Of a stretch of DNA of 64,000 bases, positions 8,649 to 20,492 are shown piece by piece. The position numbers and the translations under genes were made by a program. Positions within the stretch are counted from its first letter, which is position 1. Every line of letters begins with the position of its first letter. This stretch comes from Oidiodendron maius Zn (lineage: Eukaryota; Ascomycota; Leotiomycetes; Myxotrichaceae): assembly GCA_000827325.1 (NCBI GenBank), contig KN832881.1, forward strand, positions 580,616 through 644,615, in the 5' to 3' direction. The notes beneath the pieces are model-generated. The model saw only the letters and a list, made by a program, of their open reading frames with translations. It did no database searches and had not been told where the DNA came from.

Positions 8649-11600
8649 TTAACCAAGGAAATTTTTATTCGCTATTGACGGGTTTATCTCGACTCCCAAT
8701 GCATTAATGCCGTCATAGCTACCCACATTATCGACTCCTTGTCTGAAACTCTCTGGTGGGCCTAGGTAACTCGCTCTTACTCCTCCCAAGTTAACCACGA
8801 TTTTCTGGATGACCACACCAGGCTCAATACACCAAATCTTAAGTGTATGTTTACCCGTGACGGTTAAGTCATGGGTTGTGGTGGTGCTGTTCCCGCTGGA
8901 CAAACCCCAGACTGCATCGGAGACTGCGCCATTCCAGCTAACTGGGGGACTCCCACCAACATCAGGAGCAACAAATTGGACCTCCTGGATAGCCTGATCA
9001 TCAAAGGCAATGGCATATTTGAGGGGCCTGGCAGCACCATTTTGGTTGAGACTCGGAGACAGGTAGAGGGTGGCATTGGCATTCGATACGCTGGTGAACG
9101 TGTAAACATCGTACTCGAGTACGGGTCCCGTGCCTAGTGGTTGAGTATCGGCTAGGACGGGAACGAGAGTCACTCCAGAGAGAGTACGGCCATAGTTCGG
9201 AAGTGTCAGATAGGACACACCGCCGACTTCACTACGACTAGAAGTGTGCTCGGCTTCGATTGACAGTCCCCCGTCTGATTCAACGAAGCCCTCGAAACCA
9301 TCAGGAACTGCTGTGGAAGCAACTGGTACTCGAACCGTCGGTGGAGGGTAGTTGCCCCATGTCGAACACGAGGAGGTGATATTGATATTCACAGTCGTCA
9401 TATTGGGAGCAGCAGGCGCCTTCGACCAATCAATAGAGACGAACACTCTCGTGTCAGTTCCATTATTGCCTCCTGTAGTTCCGCGCGACGGTATTACAAT
9501 AACATAATCTTCCCAAGAAGATGTAGTCCAATCGCAAGCCCCAGTTCCTCTAGCAAATATGTCAAAGTATCTTGTTTTCGGTCCATATGGGCTCATGGGT
9601 GGCAGGGTAAGCGTATCACCAGAGTTGGGATGATACATATCATCGCCACTGACCGTAGCATTCGAGGACTCTATTCCAACTCCGATGTTGCCTGCGAGAG
9701 AAGTCTCCAGATCCTGAACCCAGCCAAGCGGTGGAAGAGCGTTACGCATAGGTTGTTGCCAGTAAGTGCCGTACCCAAGATGTGTTTGATCGAGCATGTG
9801 ATTCCATTTTCCGTTGAGCAAATTGTGATAACGTACAGTCAATGCATTGTCTTGTTTGAAGGCATCTAGTACCTGCTGTGCAACAGAATTGGCCGCATTC
9901 CTCTTCTGCTGGACGAAAAGAATGTTCTTGGCCGCGCCGATATAAATCTGCGTCACCACCTGTCCTCCAAGAACTGGCTGTAGAACCATCTCATAGAATG
10001 GCACCTGCGAATCTGCATCTAGATCATCATATATTGACTGAGCTTCGGACGCCAGAGCATCCCACTGAGCGAGAATCGCGTCTGCTTCATTGTAATTGAT
10101 CACACTATAGATAGTAGGGTTTAAAAGTTCGTACTTGTGGCGCGCAGCATACATGCCATAGGTATCTACGAGAGCAGATACCCTGTCGGCAAGCCGAGGG
10201 CCGAATTCACGGGCTGCCCAGAGAGTAAGCCATTGTGGAACGCTGTCATAACCCCACTGCGGTGTATCATATGCCATGTCCAGGAAGTGGTTAATTGGAA
10301 TTTCTAACGGCTTTAAATCGCCAACATTAAGGATCCATATGCGATCTGCTTGGCGTGCGTACGAAAGTTGCATCTACATATGTTAGTTAAAGAAACAGAA
10401 TTTGTCATTAAAATTTTACCTGCTCAACCGTATGCTCCAGTTGAATTGTATTAATCCACTTGTAGTCCACCGGGTTGCCTACATAATCGATATGATAGTA
10501 TACTCCTAATGATGTAAATTAGCCAGTCAGCCTCACTGAAAGACCATTATAACTTACCCGCTCCACCAGCTCGCCCGGTCTCGTTGGCCAACGGCAACCT
10601 TCTCATATTGCCCCAGTTATCATCAGCCCACAATAGGGTAATGTCATCTGGTACTGTAAGACCGTAGTCTTCGTAATACCCCAGAACTTCCTTATATAAG
10701 CACCACATTTGCGGAATATCCGTAACGTTCTTCCCATCAAACACATCCCCCAAAATAATCCGTTGTTCACTAACAACATTCTTCAGTACTTGGACGGCTT
10801 CTGTGGGAGGCATATTGATCGCTGTGTCACCAGTACCTCTCTATTCCTAAGTCAGTAAGCAAATTCCACTCGGAACAGAAAATATAATTTAAGTACAGAA
10901 CCCAGCTGGCAGGGGTTGCATATTGGTCAGGAATAATACACACCATAGCCATTGTAAACAAGCTGTTTTGTTGATAAGGCTTGGCTCTCTGGGCACCGTA
11001 TGTGAAGAAAGGAATCAAGCTTTGGTTATTAGTATCATACTCCCACTGTCCATTTCCGCCATATTGAGCGCCAAAAGTCGGCCATTCATTGGAGGCGCGC
11101 ATCATCGGCTCAGTATGAGATGTACCCATAACGATACCATACGCATCAGCAATGGGTTGATTTGCAGTATCATCGACATTAAACATACTAGCCCATTCAG
11201 CGGGCCAGAAGTAGTTTGCACGCAGACGAAGCAGCAGGTCGAAAACGTGGGGATAGAAGTAGTGATTGAATCCCGGGCCATAAGGACCGGGCTCATAATT
11301 AACACTATGATAGTTAGCAATATATAACGGGATATTAAGGAGGTACGTACTTGATCCAATTCGTCAAGGCTGGTTGCTCATCATTGATGAAGATGCCTCT
11401 GTACTTGATGCTCGGCTCTTTCTGCACTTTTTGCACTTTCGAAAGAGCCCATATGCCCTTCGCCTTGCGTACTGGGATATCCGCAAACCACCACCATGGA
11501 CTGACGCCGATCTGCTCGCTGACATCATACAAACCATAGATCGTGCCTCTGAGGTCGCTGCCAGCAATCACAAGCGCCTGGTCCACACCGGGTAATGGCT

Positions 11601-12215
11601 TATCGATGACCTCGCTGATGAATGATTCCCAACGGTTATTGATAGATGACACGTCGAGTTTGAGAGAAGAAACAAGAGCGTTGATTACATCAGACTTGCC
11701 AATTGTTCCTGCGATGATAACTGTCTTTGCCTGAGAGTTAGAAACGAGAGTCGGGCCAATAAACTGCTGGGCTGCTCCAAGAGTATACTAATTAAAGCGT
11801 GAGTTTCAATGCCTTGTAGTCAAAGTTTACTTGGCGTAGCCTAAACACTTACATTGATGTTATTAGTTGTCGGATTATAAGTATACAACACAGTTGTCTC
11901 TCCACCATGAGTCTGCGTAGTATCATGGTCTCCATTCTGGGGTGATGGTGCAACGTCCGCATTTTTACCACCAGCTCTCCAATTCCCCAGGGTCAAGTTT
12001 CTTCCGGTGACCTTGCCAACATCTCCAGCTAGATCTTGCGCAGCACGGATGACACCCCACCAGTCATTTGCACTCAGAAGAATCTGGCCATTGATACCAG
12101 TGCCTGCCAACTGGAAGTTTTCATTACTACCAGTGAGGGTGACAGTTGAGGCTTGTCCAAGTGCCAAGACATCTGGGAGGAAGGTGATAAGACCACTAAA
12201 TATGAGAAGCTTCAT
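8649..12215 (-). CDS. Secreted GH115 xylan alpha-1,2-glucuronidase
   Basis: Six exons, read from the start: 11853-12215, 11351-11787, 10944-11304, 10558-10840, 10420-10505, 8649-10373, with five GT-AG introns of 46-103 nt. Spliced length is 1084 residues, the usual size for the family. The ATG at 12215 opens a signal peptide (MKLLIFSGLITFLPDVLALG). GH115 landmarks in order are SPWWWFADIPVRK, IFINDEQPALTNW, NYEPGPYGPGFNHYFYP, ANYFWPAEW, GTSHTEPMMRA, TMAMRGTGD, LLWADDNWGNMRRLP and YYHIDYVGNPVDYKW, followed by the long beta-rich C-terminal region. GH115 enzymes remove (methyl)glucuronic acid from xylan outside the cell, so the gene points to hemicellulose breakdown. All landmarks are intact and in frame across the introns. 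Two CreA-like sites are noted upstream, but no XlnR site was found. Confidence 0.93.
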
Positions 12216-13317
12216 CTTGTGGCTCAAATTGACCTAGTCATCCAACAGTAAGGGACAATTGAAGGTGGGGAATTAAAAATGGCAGCTCTCTCCCTTATGA
12301 ACTCTTGATTAAAAATACGCACCCAGAAGTCCGGGTTAGACAAATGAAAGCGACCTACCTTTGCACGTCGCATTGCTGATCCCCGGCGATCCATGTTCCG
12401 AGGAGCACTTGCCAAGTTCCAATTTCCTTTCAACCGGGAAATTTGACATTGGCAACAATCTAGACGTATTTCGTATACCTATCCCGTAGAAATGCAAGTT
12501 CCTTGCAGTTATTTTCACCAGGTAATCTCTGCGGGCTGCTCGTGTCTAGGAAAATATATTTTGCGGGGGCTGTGGGTGGGAGCCCTATTCAGCCTAAATA
12601 GGACGGTAACCTTCACACGAGAATGGCAAAAATCTCCCGAAAAATGGGATGATTTGATTGCATTGTTAAATAAAATGTCAGGTACAAGCTCTTCGGGAAA
12701 TCATACCGGGCAATGCATTTATCCTCGCCAACTTTGGCGGCCGATTAACCACTTACGAACTTTGATCAAATAATGGTAGACTAGGAGGGATTATACATGT
12801 GAGAAGAGTTACCAATCAGACATGGGGACGAGGTGATTATTTGGCCACGAGGAGTTGTATTCATGGTAGTAAAATTAAAGTTCAGGGTGTTTTGATGTAG
12901 AGATCGCCAACCTTCAGGTACTTACAAAGGCATCGCAACCTTCACTCCTTGTCCAGTTTATACACTGCTGCTCAGAGCAGCTCTTTCAAAGCCTCCGTGG
13001 CATTTCTATACACCCAACCACAATGCGAACTCCATCCCAGCTCACCTATCAACTTACCAAATGCGGGAAGAATATACAACCACCGACTGGAACAAAGAAA
13101 TCTGTCGATAACGGTCGCGCCAGGCTTGCAGGCAATTCTGCAAAGTGTCCGGTTTCCGTGGCTTCGATATCAATCCTGAAGGTGTGCGACGAGAGTCGGA
13201 CGAGTCCTCCGAGCAGCGACGCGACGAATATAAGTATTACTGATCGAAGAGGGCGGAAGAAATAATTGAATAGGGGTCGTAAAGACTTGCCGAATTCGCC
13301 CCATACCTCATAATTAT
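12216..13317. other. Intergenic, 1.1 kb: promoter of the GH115 gene
   Basis: Contains two SYGGRG matches to the CreA carbon-repression site (GCGGGG at 12563-12568, and CCGGGG on the minus strand near 12377-12382). The motif is short and such matches are common by chance. No GGCTAAA-type XlnR site was found. No gene seen. Confidence 0.4.
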
Positions 13318-14947
13318 CTACGCATCAACTGTACCAACAGCAGCCGGAGGGACAGTGGCATCGGCAGGAGTTGTTTCAGCCTTTCCTTCTGGGACAAATG
13401 CGTACCTTGGCATGAGGGCCATTTTCTCCTCCGGACTAACGTCATTATCAGAGTAAACCATCTTCATTGGTTTATCTTTCTTCGATTTCTTTTCCGTTGC
13501 TTCGGTAACTTCTGTAGCTTCTGGTGCCGGCGTAGGGGTTGCTTCAGCAGTGGTAGCTGTAGTCGAAGGAGGTGGTTGTACAGCCTCGGTCTTCTTAGGG
13601 GTGATAATACCTGCCTCTGCTCTCCTGATAATCTCGTCGATCTCATCAGCCTCTCTTGCAGCGCCTGAAACCAGTTCATTAACCGCAGCGTTAGTCGAAT
13701 AACTACCACCATAACCTTGAGAAGGAGGAACTGATGACATAGCTGAGTTCTGATTCTGAGCATTCCATCCATTGCCACCCCAGCCGCCCGGGGAGTTGTA
13801 GGTAGCTGGTGAATTTTGATGTATTTGATGGGGGGGAGCAGGAAGGCCGGCACCGAATGGTGGCCGTTGTGTAAGTCCGGGAGCAGGAGGGAGGCTCGGT
13901 GGTCGGTTAGGAAGGCCACCATAAGCCGGGGGGGTATGGGAAGACGCCGGGCTGCTAAAGGAGCCAGGGGCAGATCCGGTGGCATATGGCGGAGCGTTGA
14001 AGTTCTGTGGAGGTTGGTAACCACCTGGGGGGAAAGCAGTCTGCGGTGGCCCCTGTTGCGGAGGGTACTGAGTTTGATACTGAGGACCAGGCGGACCAGA
14101 ATATGGAGGATTGTATGGTTGTTGGTAAGGTGCCGCAGGCTGCGAGCCGTGCTCTTGAGGAAACGATCCGTAACCCGCAGCTGGTGGAGCGCCATATGTT
14201 GTCTGCGGAGGGGCGTAAGGGGAGCCATTCTATGGGATATATCGTCAGCAGGTAAAGATGTAAGAGAAGGGATGATTTACGTATGCGCCAGGGCTCTGTC
14301 CCATGGGGCTTTGTACCATACCCTCCATTGGGGTGTTGCCACCACTGCTTCCATTCGTTGTCTGTTCTGCCTTCTTTGCTTTATGTTCTGCAAGTCGCTT
14401 CTTCAAGTCTGCCGGCGATTCAAATTTAGGCTTCTTTGCTTGCCCACCTTGACTTCCGCCTGGAGCAGGATTCCCGGTAGCAGCCCGACGCTCAGCTTCG
14501 GCTTGGTAGTACGCTGCAATGATTCGCTGGTCGTGTGCTTGGCGAACATCATCTGGAATACCTTCTGTGCCGAAGACCTCCACTTCTAGTCCTTGCCTAT
14601 TAGGCAGTGAGTTATCGACGCTTGTCAATGTCTCTTTGTGGACCTGGTTCATGTGAACGGATAGGCCTGGGAGAAGTTTAGCAAAAGAGAACAGCTAGAT
14701 TCGGTGATGGAATGGAAGCATACCTCCGGCAGTATTTAACCTGCGACCACATCTTTCGCATTTGAAGTGCTTAGCTTTTTGGTGGGAAATGAGAATTTTT
14801 AGGTCATCGAAATCGCGCTCACCTGTGGCGAATTAGCAAACATCCAGATGGGGTCCAGCATGATTGAACGAGCTTACAGTAATAACACCACGGTCGAGCA
14901 AGCAGCTCTTCAATATCTGGATGATTCCGCTTCTTCTTGCCAACCAT
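13318..14947 (-). CDS. BuGZ/ZNF207-type C2H2 zinc-finger protein
   Basis: Four exons: 14878-14947, 14724-14822, 14281-14666, 13318-14229; introns of 55, 57 and 51 nt; 488 residues. The N-terminus starts [20 protein letters not shown] and carries two paired C2H2 fingers ([20 protein letters not shown], and [20 protein letters not shown]). This is the diagnostic N-terminus of ZNF207/BuGZ, the Bub3-binding spindle-checkpoint and splicing-linked protein. A charged segment ([16 protein letters not shown]) follows, then a long Pro/Gln/Gly/Tyr-rich low-complexity region of the kind that drives phase separation in animal BuGZ, and a conserved acidic/Lys end with [20 protein letters not shown]. The family call is strong. 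Whether the fungal protein binds Bub3 is not visible; I did not identify a GLEBS motif. Divergent from the malic enzyme gene. Confidence 0.85.
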
Positions 14948-16116
14948 CCTGCCGGTCTAGGGAGATGAGCGAAGAGAGCAAGGTGAGGCGAACAAAAGAT
15001 AGTTGAGATGGAGAAGATGTAGATGTTGGATGTAGGATGGCTGGTCCATGTCGCGAAAACCACCAGAATCTGCGGAGTGCGCGATGCCTCTTCAGGAAAG
15101 GTGTCTTTTGTGACTGAATTTGGCAGTCGCAAAATTTATCTTCACGAACAATGGATCACCACCCTCGACATATCTGCAGGTTTTTTATATTGATTAGGAA
15201 CTATTCACGGGAGAATCGAATGGGATTTGTAGTACAGATATGTCTTCTTCCCTCCTCTCATTCAAGGTGTAGTATCGCTTCAACTTCCCTCGGCGTCGTG
15301 CCACGCTATAGCAGTGCCTTGATCAATCACTCAGCCTTGCGGCATATAGATGAGACCTTTCTCGGAAGGCCTTTCAATCCCTTCGCGTCTTGTGTTGAGG
15401 TTGAATGGAGATTGAGAAGAAGGGCCGTCTTTACGGTGCCCTCCATGGAGGACTGCTGCAAGACCAATACTGGGCCATCATAGTCCATGCTCCTACTCTT
15501 TACGAGGCTTCCACAGGAGTGTGGCTCCTTGCGTACCAACATCTGACCAATATTCATCTAAGGATTGCAGGACTACACAGTCATAGAAGCCATTACTTGT
15601 ATGCATAGATACCTAAGTAGTGATAGCTACCATGAAGATATGCCTGTGCAAGTGTCACGAAACCGCAACGTCATTGGTGCACAACACAAAAGAACCTTTC
15701 CGTGTATCTCCGACTGCATATTTCCTGCTCGTTTTCTTTATCCCCAAATCTCTGAGTGGAGCTAGATCGCTTTATCTGTTGAAGAGGATCCTTTTCCAAT
15801 ACTCTCATGCTACGCGCTTAGTAAGGGAGAGGGCCTTCAACGTCATTGGAAGCGACTACTTCCGCCACCTCTTCGGAAGAAACAGGAAGTTAAGAGTTGC
15901 CTCTGTTTGTATCTATCATGAATGAGCCATTTGAGAGATCTTGCCAGTTGAACGGATATTCAATTGCGTGAATTAGTTTGTTTCGTTATCCTACCAAGTC
16001 TTTCATTTCGCGCACCAGAGCTGTGCCGCATTCCATCAACCCTCACTGAACACCAGAAGAAGCTATCTCATGTGCATGTTAAGTCACAGTATATGAGACC
16101 ACCCGCAGCTCGTACA
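14948..16116. other. Divergent intergenic region, about 1.2 kb
   Basis: Lies between the start of the zinc-finger gene and the malic enzyme gene. Open frames here have no family features; no gene or RNA was recognised. Confidence 0.5.
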
Positions 16117-18256
16117 ATGTCCTCTCAATCTCTCCAGTTCGATCCTCACGTCTCCTCGGCGCGCAAAGCCACAAATTCAGACCTCAAGCACCACAAATTC
16201 GGTAACTTACCCCTCTCCACCTCTGGCCCTCAAGACTGCGCGCTCCGTGGGACTGCCTTACTAGCCACCCCCTACTTCAATAAGGGGGCTGCCTTTACCA
16301 CCAAAGAGCGCAAGGAGTTCAATCTCACGGGTCTCCTACCTCAGAATGTGCAGACGCTGGACCAGCAGGTTAAGCGGGCTTATGACCAGTATAAGACCAG
16401 GGTGGATGCTCTGGCCAAGAATACTTTCATGACCAGTTTGGCTATTCAGAACCACGTCTTATTTTACAGAGTGAGTATGCCTTACATAGATGACTTTAGA
16501 AGGCTTTCATATCGCCGAGAAACTTCCTGAGCAGTATACTCGGAGCTAGAGTTGAGGCATCAATAACGTCATATATTCCCTCTCCGAACTGTAGTTCTGA
16601 CAGATTGTAGTTGATTCAAGATCATATCAAGGAAATGTTTTCCATCATTTATACTCCGACAGAAGGGGATGCTATCCAAAACTACTCCCGTCTATTTCGC
16701 AAACCAGAAGGTTGCTACTTGAACATCAATGATGTAGACCGCGTGTTACATGATTTGGGGCAGTGGGGCTCTCCCGATGATATCGATTATATCGTTGTCA
16801 CTGGTACGTCTCGCGGTCTGTTCTACTTGACGTTGGAATTCTGTCTTAATTAACGCGGTGCAGACGGAGAAGAGATCCTCGGTATCGGCGATCAAGGAGT
16901 GGGAGGAGTTCTTATATCGGTTGCCAAATTGATCTTGACCACTCTCTGCGCCGGGATTCATCCAAACAGGTCGCTCCCTGTAGTTCTTGACTGTGGTACT
17001 GACAACGAAGCGCTTCTCAACGATGAATTGTATCTAGGTTTGAAGAGACCGCGAGTTCGTGGGAAGGAATATGACGTATTTGTCGACACATTCGTGCAAG
17101 CCGCTCGCAAGCTGTACCCGAAAGCGTACATTCATTTTGAGGATTTTGGACTAGCTAATGGTACAGTGCGGCGGGCCCAGTGACTAAGATGAAGCTAATA
17201 TGTTGCAGCTCGAAGGATTCTGGACAGATACAGACCTTCAATTCCCTGTTTTAATGACGATGTGCAAGGAACTGGGTGCGTCACGCTAGCAGCCATTATG
17301 GCAGGTCTCCATGTGAGCAAGTTAAAGATGGAAGACATGCGGGTAGTTGTCTTTGGTGCTGGTACCGCTGGGACTGGCATCGCTGATCAGGTGCGAGATG
17401 CTATCGCGGCAGAGACTGGAAAGTCGAAGGAAGAGGCAGCAAAGCAGATATGGTAGGCACACTCACTATAGACTCTTCAATACTTACTGACCAAAACAGG
17501 TGTGTGGATAAGCCAGGTTTACTCGTCCAGTCTCACGGAGACAAGCTCACCCAGGCTCAAATTCCCTACGCCCGCGCTGACGCAGAGTGGGAGGGAAAAG
17601 CCGACTCAGACCTGCTCTCTGTGATCAAGGAAGTAAAGCCGCACGTTCTGATCGGCACGTCCACCAAGCCCAAGGCCTTCACTAAGGAGATCGTGCAAGA
17701 GATGGCCTCGCACGTCGAGCGGCCAATAATCTTCCCCCTTTCGAATCCTACGCGCCTGCACGAGGCCGACCCCAAGGACATTAATGATTGGACTGAGGGC
17801 CGGGCGCTCATCGCCACGGGCTCCCCCTTCCCGCCCGTCATGTACGGAGGGAAGGAATATGTCGTCGCCGAATGCAACAACAGCACTTGTTTCCCCGGCA
17901 TCGGCCTCGGGTGCGTTCTGTCTCGCACGCGACTCCTTACTGACAAGATGCTCGTAGCGGCCGTCAAGGCGCTCGCAGCTCAGTCCCCAGCTCTGACGGA
18001 TCCTGACAAAGGGCTATTACCCGATGTGGTCGATGTCAGAGATATTAGTGTTCATATCGCCTGCGCGGTGATACGACAGGCCGTAGAGGAGGGCCTAGCT
18101 ACGGTGGAGGATATCCCAGAGGACAAGGCGATGCTAGAGGAGTGGGTCCGAGAGCAGATGTGGGAAGCAAGGTATCGCCCTCTGCGAGCTGTGAGCAAAG
18201 ACAATGCGAGCAGGCAAGCTAAGGGGGAGATGGGCACAGCGGGAGGTAGTGAGTGA
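16117..18256 (+). CDS. MAE1: Malic enzyme (oxidative decarboxylation of malate)
   Basis: Five exons: 16117-16470, 16611-16803, 16864-17160, 17209-17452, 17500-18256; 614 residues. An in-frame ATG at 16093 would add eight residues; 16117 is preferred for its A at -3. Malic-enzyme motifs follow in order: MFSIIYTPTEGDAI, the substrate and metal region EDFGLANARRILDRYR with CFNDDVQGTG, the Rossmann loop VVVFGAGTAGTG, PLSNPT, and ATGSPFPPV with ECNNSTCFPGIGLG. The enzyme converts malate to pyruvate and CO2 with NAD(P). Yeast and filamentous fungi have an NAD-preferring mitochondrial form and NADP forms, and the coenzyme cannot be settled by eye. No strong mitochondrial presequence is evident with the chosen start. 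The frame is intact. Confidence 0.92.
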
Positions 18257-18630
18257 GTGAATGAGGTAAGGGGCTGAGCGGAAGGCCAAGACCGTAAGGG
18301 TTAACGAATGTGTAAAATGAGGGGTTAATGAATTTCCTAGTTTCCATACGTAACACACTTCGCTTTCGCGGAAGAACAGTACTCCGAGAATGACTTTTTC
18401 TATTCCCCGATCAGTTGACAGGATGCGAATGGGCTGTGCTGAGTGAGCATGTTTCTGCGTAACTAGTCATTTGCCAGATTTGGTGTGCTCAGAGGAGTCA
18501 TCACATGTGTACCAACGCCAGGCTTGATCAGCAAGTTTAGGCTTGTACACTAATAAATTATATTGCGGTGTTCGTGATAGGAAATAGAATAGCGATCTTC
18601 TATTTGCAGGATATTCAGACGGGTGATGTA
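18257..18630. other. Intergenic, 374 bp
   Basis: 3' flank of the malic enzyme gene up to TA (18629-18630), which precedes the left inverted repeat of the NLR unit. Nothing else recognised. Confidence 0.5.
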
Positions 18631-18734
18631 CAGTCGTTTGCAAAATTAGCTTCACTTTTACCGCAGGCACAAAGTTCTACTGCGCCACATTGACCAGGGA
18701 TTTCTTGAATATATCTAGCTGTATCAGGTCAAGT
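18631..18734 (+). repeat. Left 104-bp inverted repeat flanking the NLR gene
   Basis: Begins CAGTCGTTTGCAAAATTAGC. It matches the reverse complement of 23792-23895 at 99 of 104 positions, and similarity stops sharply at the inner border. Confidence 0.85.
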
Positions 18735-18980
18735 GCGAAGTCGTAATATTCATCTGAGATTTAACACTTCTTTAAATGCAAGAATTGATACTCTTCCTGA
18801 TGAGTGTCCCAACACAACAATTCTATTCCAAACAGCTATACAAGTCGCTCGATAGTCAGGATGAAGCCAAAGAAGTTTGATCTTCCCTTCCATTACCCAA
18901 TCATTTGACACAAATAAACCCATTGTCATATCACCATCTGGCGAGAAGGCCACCGACCTGACCAAGTTCAAATGGCCCTC

Positions 18981-20492
18981 AAGCGTCTGCCGAGCCGCTC
19001 CCATTGAGGCGTCCCAGAGCCGCACGGTGTTGTCATCTGACCCGGACACGATCTACTTGCCGTCCGGCGAGAAGGCCACTGACATGATCGTGTTAGAATG
19101 GCCCTCCAGCGTCAGCCGTGTTGCTCCCGTCTCGATATCCCAGAGCCGCACTGTCCGGTCGTGAGAGCCAGACGCCACCAGTTTGCCATCTGGCGAGAAG
19201 GCCACTGATAAGACCCAGGCGGAATGGCCCTTAAGCGTCTGCTGTATCGCTCCTGTCTTGACGTCCCAGAGCCGCACTGTATTATCGTGAGAGCCAGAAA
19301 CCACCTGCTTGCCGTCTGGCGAGAAAGCCACTGACAATACCCAGGCAGAATGGCCCTCAAGCGTCAGCAGTGCTGCTCCAGTCTTGACGTCCCAGAGCCG
19401 CACTGTATTGTCGTACGATCCGGACACCACCTGCTTGCCATCTGGAGAAAAGGCCACTGATGTAACTGAATTTGAATGACCCTCTAGCGTCAGCAGTGCT
19501 GCTCCAGTCTCGACGTCCCAGAGCCGTACTGTACGGTCATACGATCCGGACACCACCTGCTTACCGTCTGTAGAAACTACCACTGATGTGACTGTGTTAG
19601 AATGGCCCTCTAGTGTTAGCTGTGCTGCTCTAGTCTTGGCGTCCCAGAGCCGCACTGTTTTATCGTATGAGCAGGATACCACCATCTTGCTGTCTTGCGA
19701 GAATGTTATTGAGTAGACTGAGTCAGAATGACCCTCAAGCGTCTGGCAAGCCACTCCTGTCTTAATATCCCAGAGCCAAACTGTCTTGTCATGTGAACTA
19801 GATGCCACTAGCTTACTGTCTGGCGAGAAGGCCACTGATGTAACTGAGTGTAAATGGCCCTTAAGCGTCCGTTGAACTGCACCTGTCTTAGTATCCCAGA
19901 GCCGTATAGTGTTATCATCTGATCCAGATACAACCTGTTTACTGTCTATCGAGAAGGCTACTGACAAGACCCAGCTAGAATGGCCCTTAAGCGTCAGCTG
20001 TACCACTCCTGTCTTAGCGTTCCAGAGCCGCACTGTATTATCATATGAACCAGAGACCACTTGCTTGCTGTCTGGCGAGAAAGCCACTGATGTAACGGTG
20101 CTAGAATGGCCCTTGAGTGTCTGTCGAGCCGCTCCAGTCCTGGCGTCCCAGAGTCGCACCGTCTCGTCCCATGATCCGGATACCACTAGCTTGCCGTCTA
20201 GTGAGAAGGCCACTGCCATAACTGAGTCGGAATGGCCGTCAAGCGTCTGCTGCACCGCTCCAGTCTCAGCATCCCAGAGCCGCACTGTCCAGTCGTTTGA
20301 CCCAGACATCACTTGCCTGCCATTCGGCGAGAAGGCCACTGATGTGACTGTGTTGGAATGGCCCTCAAGCGTTAACCGTGTTGCTCCCGTCTCGACGTCC
20401 CAAAGCCGCACTGTCCGGTCGTGAGAGCCAGACACCACCTGCTTGCCGTCTGGCGAGAAGGCCACCGACAAGACCGACTCAGAATGGCCCTC
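18981..20492 (-). repeat. Twelve 126-bp tandem repeats encoding WD40 blades
   Basis: Exactly twelve units of 126 bp (42 codons), each on the pattern EGHS..V.SVAFSPDGK..V, then SGS.D.TVRLWD, then TGA...TL. Units 9 to 11 are nearly identical. Variation is concentrated at a few codons: after GHS, after DGK, around the SGSxDx pair, and before the closing TL. A degenerate thirteenth unit follows below 18981. Such length and identity make the block prone to unequal exchange. Confidence 0.9.

Noticed and set aside
19909-20424. Long plus-strand open frame with repeated motifs
   Set aside because: Antisense reading of the 126-bp WD40 repeats; its periodicity is inherited from the NLR gene.
18981-20492. 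CRISPR-like regular repeat array
   Set aside because: Units are contiguous coding repeats without spacers, and the genome is eukaryotic.
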